Part shown: piece by piece, positions 18,186 to 25,894 of the stretch
How the letters are laid out: every line of letters starts with the position of its first letter
How positions within the stretch are numbered: position 1 is the stretch's first letter
Source: Opitutia bacterium ISCC 52
Lineage (GTDB): Bacteria; Verrucomicrobiota; Verrucomicrobiia; Opitutales; UBA2995
Direction of reading: 5' to 3'
DNA length: 64,000 bases
Assembly (NCBI GenBank): GCA_014529675.2
Contig: CP076040.1
Span: forward strand, 1,798,001-1,862,000
Notes under the pieces: generated by a model
What the model saw: the letters and a program-made list of their open reading frames with translations, nothing else
What the model was told of the DNA's origin: nothing
Database searches by the model: none
Made by a program: the position numbers and the translations under genes

Positions 18186-18264
18186 CGTCTTGCCTGTATT
18201 CTTCCGATGAACTTCGAGGCGGCATTGCGGGGACGCAATTGCCCTACCTGAAACGAAGGATCAT

Positions 18265-19239
18265 TTACTCCTTCAACGCTCGAGTACCTTCCTTGGGGTT
18301 TATCGTAATCGAATATTGATAGGTCCGTGACTGGCCTGCTGGTAACGCAATGAGGAAGTCTTTATCTTCTATGGCCAACGAAGTTTCTTGCAAGTCGTGG
18401 TGAGCGACCATCGGTTCTATAGCCGCGTAAGGCATTCCAGGGGGTGACCAAAGGTTGCTGTTGGGGAAATCGCCAAGATCTACCGTGATATAGGGTTTGC
18501 GGCCTTTCAAAGCGATGCCGATTTGTCGTGATGTGTTGTCGTAGAGAAACATGCCACCATTTGGAATGCGTTCGTCACCCAAAGCCAGTCGGTCTTCGTT
18601 TTTGAGGAAGTCGAGTTTGTTTTCTTGGATGAGGCTGTCGATGATCTCGTTTCGCTTTACGTGCATCTTTTCTGCGAAGACGTATTGGTAATTAGACCGT
18701 TTGCGCTTTTTTGTGAGTGGCGCATTAAATCCAGGGTGACCGCCTAAAGCAAAATACATCGTATCGGTACCTTTATTTATCACTTTGTATTTTTGAAGAA
18801 GCTTGAGCCCTTTTAACCGGGAGACGACTCTCAATTCGAAGGGGAAGGGGTAGTATTTAAGCGTGTCTTCTGACGACCTTAGAACTTGGACGACTTTCGC
18901 GTCTTTCTTTTTATCGCCTTCCTTAGCCAAAGTCTCAAATTCGGCAATGACCGCGAGTCCCATCCGAGGCATTTCGTATTCTTTGCCCTGATACGTGAAT
19001 CGGTTGTCTTTAAAACGAACATTCACCGGAAACATATTGGGGGACCGGTTAGCCCAATATTCTGGATCGCCCTGCCATAGATACTCAATGTCCGAGGGCA
19101 GGTGTTTGATGCTTTGGAGTTCAGCACCTTTGGTAGCGAGAGTTACAGAGAGCTCTTCATTTTGAATGGTCACCTGATGATGGGCAGCTTGAAGTGAAAC
19201 GGAAAGCAGTCCGATTGAAATGAAGATACTGGATTTCAT
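18265..19239 (-). CDS. Exported aldose 1-epimerase-like protein
   Basis: A 324-residue galactose-mutarotase-fold protein with a signal peptide (residues 1-18, ending SLQAA). Family segments are LATKGAELQSIKH, YLWQGDPEYWANRSPNMFPV, FALGGHPGFNAPL (catalytic His region) and AIEPMVAHHDL with a candidate catalytic Glu. The layout resembles the LacX-like subgroup rather than GalM. Such enzymes interconvert alpha and beta anomers of aldoses; the exported form would act on sugars released outside the cytoplasm. It is flanked by repeat-rich gaps on both sides, so it is probably transcribed alone. Confidence 0.85.
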   Translation of the reverse strand: MKSSIFISIGLLSVSLQAAHHQVTIQNEELSVTLATKGAELQSIKHLPSDIEYLWQGDPEYWANRSPNMFPVNVRFKDNRFTYQGKEYEMPRMGLAVIAEFETLAKEGDKKKDAKVVQVLRSSEDTLKYYPFPFELRVVSRLKGLKLLQKYKVINKGTDTMYFALGGHPGFNAPLTKKRKRSNYQYVFAEKMHVKRNEIIDSLIQENKLDFLKNEDRLALGDERIPNGGMFLYDNTSRQIGIALKGRKPYITVDLGDFPNSNLWSPPGMPYAAIEPMVAHHDLQETSLAIEDKDFLIALPAGQSRTYQYSITINPKEGTRALKE

Positions 19240-19367
19240 AGCCGATCAATTTATGGAGATTGATCGAAAACGGTCAATGGATAAGCTTTTGATTAAACGT
19301 TTTGATGTAGGTGCTCGCCGATCACGATGGAATCGCAGTTTTGACGGAGTAGAAGTGTTGGGCTTGA

Positions 19368-19450
19368 CGAGCGATAGGCGATGGAGCGCACATGGTGCGT
19401 GACTGAGCTGAGAGTGAAGGAACACGCAACAAATCGGCCCGAGGATAGGT
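19368..19450 (+). repeat. Structured ~80-bp intergenic repeat, copy 2
   Basis: The second copy of the element at 15246-15330, with the same landmarks in order (GCGATAGGCGATGGAGCGCA, GGTGCGTGACTGAGC, GGCCCGAGGATAGG). Both copies are in the same orientation. The 303-base gap that holds it (19240-19542) has nothing else I recognise. Confidence 0.7.
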
Positions 19451-19542
19451 GGAACTCGTTTGCCCGAGAGAATTAATCTGTGTTAAAGCTTAGGGCCTTA
19501 GGTAATACCTTTACTGTTATACCTATCCGATCAGGACTGCGA

Positions 19543-21048
19543 TTACTCGTAACGCCATTTAATGATCCACGGATCATCCATGACTTCTTGATATTCTTTT
19601 AGTTTAGCTTGTAGCCGCTCTAGGACTTTTGCGTACTTGGGGTTCTCTGCCAGATTCTCATCTTCGTATTCAAGTTTGCTGATGTCGTAGAGTTCCCAGG
19701 CCGGACGATTTACGTATTTGTCGACAGTCATCATTCCGTACTCGGTATCAGGGCCTTTGGCTAGTTGCGCTTGCCAAGTTGAGCTGGCCCAGAGGTCCGA
19801 AGCAAAGGGATAGGGGAGGCCAGCCGCGATATTCCATATCAACTTGTATTGGCCATCGTTGACCGAACGCATCGGATAATACATCTGGATTTCGTGGAAG
19901 GTGTGCGAGCCGAAGACGACTTCCCAGTGGTTGGCCTGGGGCTTGCCCAGGATTCCGATCCACGATTTGCCATGATAGCTGTTGTAGTCGTTCTTGCCCA
20001 TATTCTCCATGAATACGTAGTCCTTGTCTTTCCAGTAGTCACCCGCTTTGACCAATTTCTTTGGGGCATTTTTCTGTTTGTTTAACCCACCGGCGAAATC
20101 AAGTAGAGAGGGGGTGATGTCGATGTGGCTGATCATCGCCTCACTAACGACGCCACGGTTTTCTTCGTAGGGGTTGCGAACGACGAAGGGGACTCGAAGG
20201 CCACCTTCAAAGATGGTCGTCTTTGCTCCGGCGAAAGCCATACCGTGATCGGCGGTGAATACGATCATCGTTTTATCGTAGAGATCGTTTTCCTTAAGGA
20301 TTTCAATCAGGCGTGCGACTCCCTGGTCGATGCGTGCGGTGCTCTGGTAGTATTGGGCAAGCTCGCTTCGCGATTCTCGTGTATCGGGCAGAAACGGTGG
20401 AATGATGACGTCGTCTGGGCCGTAGAATTTCTCATCTACTCCTGGGAAGGATCCGCGGTTGGGTTTATTGCCAAACAGGTTAGGTTTAAACTTACCGTCC
20501 CAGCTTTCATCATCTCCGCCGCCCCGGTGAGGGTCGGTCGTTGCGAAATAGAGGAAGAAAGGCTTTGAGTCATCGGCGGTAATGAAATCCTCAGAAGCAT
20601 TGGCCATTTGGACCGCGTTGCGACCTTCACCCTTTAAGTAATGTTGGTAGTGGAAGACCTCTTCAGGCGCTACGTGGTATTTGCCAATTTGCGCGGTGCG
20701 GTAGCCTTCATTGGAAAGCACTCGTGGCAGTGAGAGACTCACTACGTTGCGGTAAGACTCAAATTTGTGGTAGTTGTGGGTGTGACCGTATTGGCCGTTG
20801 TGGTGATTATGTAGGCCGGACATAACAACCGAGCGGCTGGCCGAGCAACTGGCAGTCGTGGCGTATGCTCGTCTAAACATCGTGCCATCGGCCGCCAAAC
20901 TATCAACCGCAGGCGAGTAAGCCGTCGTATCGCCGTAGCACCCGAGGGTTGGACTCTGATCGTCCGTAATGATGAAAATAATATTTCGCTCAGCTGATTG
21001 AGCGGAGAGTGCGAAATATAGGGTAAAGAATAAACTGAGGTATCTCAT
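19543..21048 (-). CDS. Exported SGSH-like (heparan N-sulfatase-type) sulfatase
   Basis: A 501-residue sulfatase with a signal peptide (1-18). Metal ligands are in ITDDQSPTLGCYGD (D29, D30). The formylglycine motif is CSASR at Cys68, followed by SVVMSGLHNHHNGQYGH, which is typical of the N-sulfoglucosamine sulfohydrolase-like branch. FTADHGMAF gives the later Asp-His pair, with FEGGLRVPFVVRNP near residue 300. This subgroup often removes N- or O-sulfate from glycosaminoglycan-like or marine polysaccharides; the exact substrate is not determinable. It stands alone on the minus strand and is divergent from a VOC gene. Confidence 0.93.
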   Translation of the reverse strand: MRYLSLFFTLYFALSAQSAERNIIFIITDDQSPTLGCYGDTTAYSPAVDSLAADGTMFRRAYATTASCSASRSVVMSGLHNHHNGQYGHTHNYHKFESYRNVVSLSLPRVLSNEGYRTAQIGKYHVAPEEVFHYQHYLKGEGRNAVQMANASEDFITADDSKPFFLYFATTDPHRGGGDDESWDGKFKPNLFGNKPNRGSFPGVDEKFYGPDDVIIPPFLPDTRESRSELAQYYQSTARIDQGVARLIEILKENDLYDKTMIVFTADHGMAFAGAKTTIFEGGLRVPFVVRNPYEENRGVVSEAMISHIDITPSLLDFAGGLNKQKNAPKKLVKAGDYWKDKDYVFMENMGKNDYNSYHGKSWIGILGKPQANHWEVVFGSHTFHEIQMYYPMRSVNDGQYKLIWNIAAGLPYPFASDLWASSTWQAQLAKGPDTEYGMMTVDKYVNRPAWELYDISKLEYEDENLAENPKYAKVLERLQAKLKEYQEVMDDPWIIKWRYE

Positions 21049-21140
21049 GGCTCCATCAAGAATTCACGAGGTCAACTGTTCAACTCCATATTTCAAATGG
21101 CTGATTGAATTGGGGCTTAGAATGGTGCAAGTTAGCTCGA

Positions 21141-21524
21141 GTGAAATTTGAGCATTACGCGATTAACGTAGCGGACGCAGCAGCTGTATCCCACTGGTAT
21201 ATTAAAAACTGCGGCTTAACAGCCCGTGTAGCGCTAGAAAAGGAGCCATTTACCCACTTCTTGGCAGATGATACCGGTCGCGTATTTATTGAGATCTATT
21301 CCAATCCTGCAGCTCCGTTCCCTGATTATTCGGAAATGAGCCATTTCCTTTACCATCTCGCTTTCGAAGTATCGGATGTGGAGGCTAAGAAGGAGCGCCT
21401 CATGGCTGCTGGATGTACCTTTGTCGAGGAGTTAGGCGACGGAGATAAGACCCGCCTTGTAATGCTTCGAGATCCTTTCGGAATCGCATTGCAGCTTTGT
21501 ATGCGGGAGAAAAAGTTCTCTTGA
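21141..21524 (+). CDS. VOC (glyoxalase/bleomycin-resistance) family protein
   Basis: A small protein of about 127 residues with the paired beta-alpha-beta-beta-beta units of the vicinal oxygen chelate fold. It starts KFEHYAINVADAAAVSHWYI and contains FIEIYSNPAAP and LRDPFGIALQL, where a late metal-ligand residue is usually Glu but here is Gln. I chose GTG 21141 over the TTG at 21105 because it aligns with the family start. Possible roles are a dioxygenase, an isomerase or a lyase; it cannot be narrowed. It converges on the esterase gene with a 24-base gap. Confidence 0.8.
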   Translation: MKFEHYAINVADAAAVSHWYIKNCGLTARVALEKEPFTHFLADDTGRVFIEIYSNPAAPFPDYSEMSHFLYHLAFEVSDVEAKKERLMAAGCTFVEELGDGDKTRLVMLRDPFGIALQLCMREKKFS

Positions 21525-21548
21525 AACCTGCCTCTGGAAATGACCGCC

Positions 21549-22892
21549 TTACTTTGAGCGTAAGCCAACGCTGTTGATGGCGATTACCTCGTATTGGTAT
21601 TCTTTGTTGAACAAGGCTTGAGAATCAACGAACTCGAAGGACGGTAGTCGTTCCGGTGTGTCCCCGTAGCTGATTCCTTGAAGCAGGGGACTCCCGTAGG
21701 GATTGTTCAGGATTTCGGGAATGCGTCCGATAACTTTGCCGTCCCGTAAGATTTCAAAGGCTTGTATGTCGCTTTCGAAATCTATCTGAGCCTGCAAGTT
21801 AAGTCTACCATTGATCTTGTTTACTCTGAGGTCGGTTGGAGCAGGGGGAGGTGTTGTATCGCGAACAGTTCCGGTTTGGACAAAATCTTGCCAGGCTTCT
21901 GCGATCCATTGATTAGGTAACCAGTTGGCCTGTTTCTTGTCTCCTGAGTAATCATCAAATGGTATGGGCATGGTATCGCTCTCGAGGAGGACCAACCAAC
22001 CTTGGGATTCATCAATCGTTTTCAGCGGATCGCCCGGTTGGTCTGGTAATCGCAATTTGAGGCTGGCCTCAAAAAACGGAATAGACAGATGTCGGGAATC
22101 ACCATTTTGGTGTCCGGATTTTGGATCTGGCGTAAAAGCGATAGGGATACCCTTCGCCCGATAGTCGCGGGTCATCTCCAGGCTTCCATCCCAGGCTGTA
22201 TGAAACCTTTCGTGAGTTTTCTCCTCAATTCCTGGATTGGCAATCATGGGGATGTGGTAGGCGGCGGCCGGAAGATCCTGAAGAGTGAAGCCACCCTCTC
22301 TGCCATAGGCTGTGCCTGATTGATACCAAATGGCGACAATACGTTCAGGATAAAGCAGTTTTAAGGTACTTGCCCAATATCCACCTCCCGAATGCCCCCA
22401 CACGCACCAAGGTGCGTCGGCCACTTCCGGATGGCCGGATGCGGTCGCCAGTTTTCCCAGAGAATGAACTAACACTTCTGCGGAACCGTTTCGCGCATCA
22501 CACCAGAGACGGCAATCCTGTTCTTGTCGTTGCCGAAAACTGGGACCGAGCAACGCGCAGTCATTCCTTCTCGCGAGTTCTTGCCAGTGCAGATCATGTG
22601 CAGCGGTAACGCTCTTTGAGTTGGCTCCTTCTCCACAGCCATGTTGATGGATGATTATACCACGCACCACATCTAGCCCCTCCGGTATCCATAGCGTGTA
22701 TTGGACGGGGATTAAAAGTTGTCCAGGCTCTGGCTGATCGGGCCTTTGATAACTGACGGTGTAATAGGGTGCTGTATGAGATTCGGGAATGTAATGCAGT
22801 TCGAGGGGATCCGGCACTTTTTCAGCGATTAACCATCCGGTAAAGACCCATTGGAATAGAACGATAATAGGTAGGAGAGTTTTTACAGATAT
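21549..22892 (-). CDS. Exported alpha/beta hydrolase with no canonical start at its apparent 5' end
   Basis: An esterase-like protein. Core motifs are IIIHQHGCGEG (oxyanion region), GHSGGGYWAST (nucleophile Ser), and a C-terminal fibronectin-like tail (PAPTDLRVNKINGR onward). The first canonical start codon is GTG 22817, giving 422 residues without a signal peptide. However, the frame upstream encodes a convincing signal sequence (SVKTLLPIIVLFQWVFTGWL) reaching an ATA codon at 22890-22892, exactly where ATG would be expected. Either the protein uses a rare start, the ATG has mutated, or the base is an error. Substrate unknown. It lies last in a long minus-strand gene series. Confidence 0.7.
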   Translation of the reverse strand: MSVKTLLPIIVLFQWVFTGWLIAEKVPDPLELHYIPESHTAPYYTVSYQRPDQPEPGQLLIPVQYTLWIPEGLDVVRGIIIHQHGCGEGANSKSVTAAHDLHWQELARRNDCALLGPSFRQRQEQDCRLWCDARNGSAEVLVHSLGKLATASGHPEVADAPWCVWGHSGGGYWASTLKLLYPERIVAIWYQSGTAYGREGGFTLQDLPAAAYHIPMIANPGIEEKTHERFHTAWDGSLEMTRDYRAKGIPIAFTPDPKSGHQNGDSRHLSIPFFEASLKLRLPDQPGDPLKTIDESQGWLVLLESDTMPIPFDDYSGDKKQANWLPNQWIAEAWQDFVQTGTVRDTTPPPAPTDLRVNKINGRLNLQAQIDFESDIQAFEILRDGKVIGRIPEILNNPYGSPLLQGISYGDTPERLPSFEFVDSQALFNKEYQYEVIAINSVGLRSK

Positions 22893-22929
22893 GGTCGTGT
22901 TGGTTATTAATTACTGAAATCTGGGCCAA

Positions 22930-23673
22930 TTAGCATACAGTAGTTTCGGCCGCTGTGCGGTAGGCACGAATCCGTTCTGGTTTCACAACGGTCTTTTCGT
23001 ACTCAGGGGCGCCTGGGACTCCCATGAAAACTCTTGGATTTGTGTAGGTCATTTCGCTGGGGATTTGGTGTTTCCCCGTGACATGGCATTCTACAGCTTT
23101 GGTTTTGGAAACCAGTTCTCCAATATTGTCCTCTTTTATGCCACAGCCAGGAAGGATAATAATTCGGTCATCAGCTCGTTCTATCAACTGCTTTATTAGA
23201 TCGATCCCTTTATCGGTCGAAGGTTCCTGGCCCGAGGTGAGTATCCTGTCTACGCCAAGTTCAATGAGATCCTCAAAAGCCTCGAAGGGATCAATGGTCA
23301 TATCGAATGCGCGATGAAAGGTGACGCTTAATGGGCGGGACGCTTCAATAAGTTTCGCAGTGCGTGCTTTGTCGACTCGGCCATTGGGTGTGAGTAGGCC
23401 AAATACGACACCGTAGACTCCCAGTTTTTTCGCTTCCTCGACATCTCTAAGCATGATCTCGTATTCAAGATCTGTATACAGGAAATCTCCGCCGCGAGGG
23501 CGAATCATCATCATGACTGGAATGGAGACTCTTTCCAGGGTAAGGGCAACGGCACCTAGGCTCGGTGTCGTGCCGCCTTCCATCAGGTTGTCACAGAGTT
23601 CGACGCGATCGGCTCCGCCGGCTTCAGCGTTGATGGCTGACTCGGCCGATTCGATGCAAACTTCTAGAATCAT
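22930..23673 (-). CDS. cutC: CutC family protein
   Basis: A 247-residue TIM-barrel protein of the CutC family, named for copper homeostasis although its reaction is unproven. The hallmark start is LEVCIESAESAINAEAGGAD and RVELCDNLMEGGTTPS, followed by IMIRPRGGDFLYTDLE and LPGCGIKEDNI. Length matches the family. Its ATG overlaps the stop of the upstream VOC gene (ATGA), so the two are translationally coupled. In this setting, among ThuA, Gfo/Idh and isomerase genes, a sugar-related role seems as likely as copper handling; that is inference. Confidence 0.92.
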   Translation of the reverse strand: MILEVCIESAESAINAEAGGADRVELCDNLMEGGTTPSLGAVALTLERVSIPVMMMIRPRGGDFLYTDLEYEIMLRDVEEAKKLGVYGVVFGLLTPNGRVDKARTAKLIEASRPLSVTFHRAFDMTIDPFEAFEDLIELGVDRILTSGQEPSTDKGIDLIKQLIERADDRIIILPGCGIKEDNIGELVSKTKAVECHVTGKHQIPSEMTYTNPRVFMGVPGAPEYEKTVVKPERIRAYRTAAETTVC

Positions 23674-24092
23674 TGTCCGATGTCCTCCCAGTTGTGGTGC
23701 TGGTTAAAGAACTCGATCTCTTCTCCGTTGGGTCCCCAGACGAATGCCAGGGTCGCATGAAAGCCGTCGTCTAACTTCACAGTCTTCGGCTCCACCTTAA
23801 TTTTATAGCCCGCTTCACGACAACGCTCAATCGCAGCAGGTACATCATCGACCGCCAAGGCAAAATGCCAGATGGGCAACTCTTCCTGGTTGTGATCAAT
23901 AATCTTGGAGCTGCCATCATGGTTAGGTGAGAAGAGCTCTATAAGGCTGCCGTTTCCTAGATCGAGAAACAGTCCGTCTCGAACCGGGAATTTGACCGAG
24001 GCGACTTCTTTAAGTCCGAGCACTTCTGTGTAGAAGTGAACAGAGCGTTCAAAGTCCTTAGCCTGGATAGCGATATGGTGGAGTGTCGTCAT
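23670..24092 (-). CDS. VOC family protein (glyoxalase I-like)
   Basis: A 140-residue vicinal oxygen chelate protein: TTLHHIAIQAKDFERSVHFY (His ligand), GNGSLIELFSPNH (Glu ligand), IWHFALAVDDVPAAIERCRE and WGPNGEEIEFFNQH (Glu ligand). Four candidate metal ligands are present, consistent with an active metalloenzyme. The frame is open further upstream, but that region belongs to the frameshifted end of the ThuA gene, so ATG 24092 is preferred. It overlaps cutC by 4 bases and begins 22 bases after the ThuA frame ends, indicating one transcript. Confidence 0.87.
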   Translation of the reverse strand: MTTLHHIAIQAKDFERSVHFYTEVLGLKEVASVKFPVRDGLFLDLGNGSLIELFSPNHDGSSKIIDHNQEELPIWHFALAVDDVPAAIERCREAGYKIKVEPKTVKLDDGFHATLAFVWGPNGEEIEFFNQHHNWEDIGQ

Positions 24093-24114
24093 AGCTTGTC
24101 GTAAAATCGTTGGA

Positions 24115-24913
24115 TCAATCTTTGTGTTCTTTGCCCGCAGCCCAGTTGATTCCATCAAGCAAGTGTTGGATGAATTCCTTTTGGCGAAAATTTTCAGCGT
24201 AATGGCCCATGTTCGTATACCAGACACGTCCGCCCTTCATATTCCTGGGTCCAAGTAACTGGGTAATATTCGGGCAGAAGGGGTTGATTGGTTTTTACAT
24301 CAGCTGCAGCGATAATCTCTTTGCTGCTGAAATTTGGATGATAATTCCAGAAATACCATTCGACCTTATAAAGTATCCATTCCTCTGGGAGGCTTTGTGT
24401 CCAATCATCCGAAGCGTTAACTGACATGATTCGGTCAGCATAACCTCGTCGATCTTGAGGTCCTTCTTTGGGGCCTGATTTGTGGAGTACTCCCCAGAGA
24501 CCATACCAGAATGGCCACTCGGCTTCGTTGTTCTCTTCGATACCTTTATGTGCGTGAGTAGCTCCGTGAATCCCGACTACGCCTCCATCATTTCGCGCCC
24601 ACTTCTCGAAGGCCATTCTCTCCTCCTCGTTGAAGAGGATGCCTGTATTGTTATCAAGGATAATGACATCGATGCCCTTTAAGCCTTCATCGGTGAAAAT
24701 CTCGCTGTCACTGGATTGTGTGAAATCCCAGCCATGCTTTTTAGCCAGTTCTGGAAACACGCGCTGGGCTTCCTCCCTTGCCTCAGTATGATCAAAGCGG
24801 GGTGAGCTTTCCGAATCTGCTCCGAGTTTATCCGTTCTGTGGATACGGAGACTTGCGGAAGCCGATGTAGCTACGATTAGTGAAAACAATAGAATAAGAC
24901 TGAGCCGTGTCAT
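24115..24913 (-). pseudogene. ThuA-like protein gene with a one-base frameshift near its 3' end
   Basis: The main frame (24194-24913) gives a signal peptide and a ThuA-like (trehalose utilization, class I glutamine amidotransferase fold) domain: IDVIILDNNTGILFNEEER, GGVVGIHGATHAHK, PVTWTQEYEG. It then reads RTCLVYEHGPLR and stops. The adjacent frame carries the expected ending GGRVWYTNMGHYAENF and stops at 24115. Deleting one G from the GGG near 24238-24241 restores a full protein of about 265 residues. ThuA-like proteins are linked to oxidised disaccharide (3-keto sugar) metabolism. It may be a real mutation or an assembly error. Confidence 0.8.
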
Positions 24914-24928
24914 ATTGATTCAGGCTGA

Positions 24929-25879
24929 TTATTTCTCTTTTTTCATCAGCCTGCTATCCCCGTCAAACAACTGATTGCCGTTATCCGGATCGTATGCGGC
25001 ATATTGAAATCCGGGTTGAATACAGTAGGCTCCATATTCGCCGTTTTTATTCAATGCAAGAAAACCGACCTGGATATCTTTCCAGTCAGAGTTTTTAGAT
25101 ATGAGTCTTTCGACGGCCAGGCGACAAGCTTCTGTAGGTGAGTGTCCCTGTCTCATGAGTTCCACAACCAGGTGTGAGCCGCTTATTCGAATAACGGCTT
25201 CTCCCCAGCCTGTAGCAACGGCGCCGCCGACTTCATTGTCGACAAACATGCCGGCTCCGATGATGGGTGAATCTCCCACGCGGCCATGGATTTTAAATCC
25301 AGCCCCACTGGTCGTGCAGGCTCCTGATAGATTGCCATCTTTGTCTAAAGCGATCATACCAATGGTATCGTGATTTTCGGCATTGATTTCCTGCTTCTTG
25401 CCTTCCTCGTTCTCTGCCCGCCATTTTTTCCAGCGGGCCTCTGCCTTGGCAGTCAGTAGGTCAGCTTTTTCAAACCCCTGTTCATAGGCAAACTCCTCGG
25501 CACCTTTTCCCACCAACATAACGTGGCGGGTTTCTTCCATGACCTTTCGTGCCACGGATATCGGGTGTAGGATGTTCTGTAGAAAGGCGACGGACCCACA
25601 GTCACCTGTTTCGTCCATGATACAGGCATCCAAAGTAACATTCCCGTGCTCATCGGGTGTGCCTCCTATTCCAACGGATGCATTGTTCGGGTCGGCTTCA
25701 GTTACGCGCACTCCAGTTTCCACTGCATCTAATGCACGTCCGCCTTTGGAAAGCACTTCCCATGCAGCCTCATTGGCTTGCATGCCAAACTTCCATGTGG
25801 AAACAACTACGGGTTGCTTGGCTTGTGCCCAGGTGGACGCTGTTAGGAGGCAAGCAAAGAGTATAAGGTGTGCGTTCAT
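24929..25879 (-). CDS. Exported glycosylasparaginase-type Ntn hydrolase
   Basis: A 316-residue isoaspartyl peptidase/N4-(beta-N-acetylglucosaminyl)-L-asparaginase family enzyme with a signal peptide (1-20). It is an N-terminal-nucleophile hydrolase: self-cleavage before Thr in NHDTIGMIALD exposes the nucleophile. GRVGDSPIIGAGMFVDN and ATGWGEAVIR are the substrate-site segments. This class splits the GlcNAc-Asn bond of N-glycan remnants, which suits a glycan-feeding bacterium. The gene is 15 bases upstream of the ThuA gene and 15 bases downstream of the large SGNH/dehydrogenase gene on the same strand. Confidence 0.9.
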   Translation of the reverse strand: MNAHLILFACLLTASTWAQAKQPVVVSTWKFGMQANEAAWEVLSKGGRALDAVETGVRVTEADPNNASVGIGGTPDEHGNVTLDACIMDETGDCGSVAFLQNILHPISVARKVMEETRHVMLVGKGAEEFAYEQGFEKADLLTAKAEARWKKWRAENEEGKKQEINAENHDTIGMIALDKDGNLSGACTTSGAGFKIHGRVGDSPIIGAGMFVDNEVGGAVATGWGEAVIRISGSHLVVELMRQGHSPTEACRLAVERLISKNSDWKDIQVGFLALNKNGEYGAYCIQPGFQYAAYDPDNGNQLFDGDSRLMKKEK

Positions 25880-25894
25880 ATGTGAAGTGGGGGG

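Larger units (their letters stand above)
17935..18205 (+). repeat. REP element (CAGGC family) interrupted by an insertion
   Basis: The left half GTAGCATAGGCATCTTG (17935-17951) and the right half TCTTGCCTGTATTCTTCCG (18188-18206) reconstruct one REP like the intact copy at 43068. Between them sits a 234-bp element with terminal inverted repeats, and TCTTG is present on both sides as a target duplication (CATCTTG/CGTCTTG if extended to 7 bases). Confidence 0.7.

Noticed and set aside
24090-24227. Longer VOC protein starting at 24227
   Set aside because: The added residues translate the displaced end of the ThuA gene (the frame there is not the ThuA frame), and the VOC family start matches ATG 24092.
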